The notes under the pieces: model-generated | Told to the model about the DNA's origin: nothing | Databases searched by the model: none | The model's input: only the letters and a program-made list of their open reading frames with translations | Shown: one piece after another, positions 6,071 to 6,652 of the stretch | Numbering within the stretch: the stretch's first letter is position 1 | How the letters are laid out: every line of letters begins with the position of its first letter | DNA from: Desulfobacterales bacterium | Lineage (GTDB): Bacteria > Desulfobacterota > Desulfobacteria > Desulfobacterales > Desulfosalsimonadaceae | DNA: 6,652 nt | Direction of reading: 5' to 3' | Assembly (NCBI GenBank): GCA_018334855.1 | Contig: JAGXLE010000084.1 | Location: 1 to 6,652, forward strand | Translations under genes and position numbers: made by a program

Positions 6071-6193
6071 ATGGCAAAGTAAAAAGTTCAAGATCAAGGC
6101 GCCGCAAATCCCGAGGAATGCAGCGTACATAGAGTACGTGAAATTCCGATGGGATGCAGCGCAACGAAGATATTGTACTTTTTACGAAGCCAT
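6071..6193. repeat. Large imperfect palindrome with 25-bp terminal inverted repeats (MITE/dispersed palindromic repeat candidate)
   Basis: The ends 6071-6095 and 6169-6193 are inverted repeats matching at 20 of 25 positions, starting with ATGGC and sharing GTAAAAAGT. The pairing continues inward in register: GCGC 6099-6102 with 6159-6162, ATCCC 6108-6112 with GGGAT 6151-6155, GGAAT 6115-6119 with ATTCC 6143-6147, and CGTAC 6124-6128 with GTACG 6134-6138 around a 5-nt loop ATAGA. No ORF lies inside. The size, full-length symmetry and lack of coding match a miniature inverted-repeat element or a REP/BIME-like dispersed repeat. If transcribed, it would form a long hairpin between ribE and the ribB gene. 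Dispersal in the genome is inferred and has not been shown. Confidence 0.75.
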
Positions 6194-6225
6194 CAAATAT
6201 TTCGGAAAATAACGGAGCAGCAGAC

Positions 6226-6652
6226 ATGGGACATCTAACTATTGAAGAAGCCATAAAGGAAATCCGGGAAGGCAGAATGGTAATCCTGGTCGACGACGAG
6301 GACCGGGAAAACGAGGGAGACCTGACCATGGCGGCAGAGGCTGTCACCCCGGAAGCAATTAATTTCATGGCCAAATACGGCCGGGGACTGATCTGCCTTT
6401 CCATGAAGCCTGAAATGGTGGAAAAACTGGAACTGCCAATGATGGTCAGGCATAACACCTCGCAGTTTGAAACCGGTTTCACGGTTTCCATAGAGGCAAA
6501 GCACGGGGTCACCACCGGGATTTCGGCCGCGGATCGGGCAACCACGATTCAGACGGCCATTGCAGACGATGCCACGGCAGACGACCTGGTGATGCCGGGC
6601 CACGTGTTTCCGCTGCGGGCCCGCCGGGGCGGAGTAATCGTGCGAACGGGAC
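6226..6652 (+). CDS. ribB: 3,4-dihydroxy-2-butanone-4-phosphate synthase, N-terminal part (RibB or RibBA; cut by window edge)
   Basis: Converts ribulose 5-phosphate to 3,4-dihydroxy-2-butanone 4-phosphate and formate, the four-carbon building block of the riboflavin ring. The first 142 codons are visible and the frame is open at the right edge. Signatures: [12 protein letters not shown] (22-33), the acidic metal- and substrate-binding loop; YGRGLICL (51-58); LELPMM (68-73); the HNTS region (76-79); [16 protein letters not shown] (93-108); and [14 protein letters not shown] (120-133). ATG 6226 is preceded by ACGGAG (6212-6217), 8 nt upstream. The gene follows ribE after 216 bp, a gap filled by a palindromic repeat. 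In this type of rib cluster it is commonly a bifunctional ribBA with a GTP cyclohydrolase II domain, but that half, if present, lies outside the window. Confidence 0.95.
   Translation, partial: MGHLTIEEAIKEIREGRMVILVDDEDRENEGDLTMAAEAVTPEAINFMAKYGRGLICLSMKPEMVEKLELPMMVRHNTSQFETGFTVSIEAKHGVTTGISAADRATTIQTAIADDATADDLVMPGHVFPLRARRGGVIVRTG

Noticed and set aside
6134..6165. GTGAAATTCC inside the palindrome, just before ribB, resembling the FMN riboswitch core
   Set aside because: Only about ten bases match. The conserved downstream ACCGGCGGT, AGCCCGCGAGC and second half of the aptamer are absent, and the sequence is fully explained as one arm of the inverted repeat.
5343..6545. 400-codon minus-strand open frame across ribE, the palindrome and ribB
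   Set aside because: It lies antisense to two clearly recognised enzymes and runs through a repeat. Its translation is rich in Ser and Arg, as expected of an antisense shadow, and shows no family motif.

Overview
The window looks like a chromosomal housekeeping region from a Gram-negative anaerobe, most likely a sulfate-reducing Desulfobacterota (Desulfobacterales-like). That placement is an inference. It rests on the gene order rpiB-glyA-dCMP deaminase-nrdR-ribD-ribE-ribBA beside rpmF/acpP, which I associate from memory with deltaproteobacterial genomes, and on the style of the proteins. It has not been checked by any search. The coding regions are moderately GC-rich and the gaps between genes are clearly AT-rich.

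Layout: the left edge (1-493, minus strand) holds the first 164 codons of glutamyl-tRNA synthetase (gltX). A 242-bp AT-rich divergent region (494-735) separates it from a run of genes that all read rightward: rpmF (ribosomal protein L32), acpP (acyl carrier protein), rpiB (ribose-5-phosphate isomerase B), glyA (serine hydroxymethyltransferase), a dCMP/cytidine deaminase-family gene, nrdR (ribonucleotide reductase repressor), ribD, ribE (riboflavin synthase alpha chain), and the start of ribB or ribBA, cut by the right edge. Spacing is tight in several places: 15 bp for acpP-rpiB, a 4-bp ATGA overlap for deaminase-nrdR, and 11 bp for nrdR-ribD. This suggests cotranscription in blocks, with possible extra promoters before rpmF and before ribE.

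How the genes fit together: glyA supplies one-carbon units (methylene-THF) and the deaminase supplies dUMP, the two inputs of thymidylate synthesis, while NrdR senses the nucleotide pool and controls ribonucleotide reductase. RpiB makes ribulose 5-phosphate or ribose 5-phosphate, and ribulose 5-phosphate is the substrate of RibB. RibD, RibE and RibB(A) are three of the core riboflavin enzymes.

I see no undescribed multi-gene system here. The most unusual items are non-coding or organisational. The ribE-ribB gap (6010-6225) holds a large imperfect palindrome of about 123 bp with 25-bp terminal inverted repeats and an extra half-copy of one end, like a MITE or dispersed palindromic repeat. The usual plsX/fabH/fabD/fabG genes are missing between rpmF and acpP, and fabF is missing after acpP.
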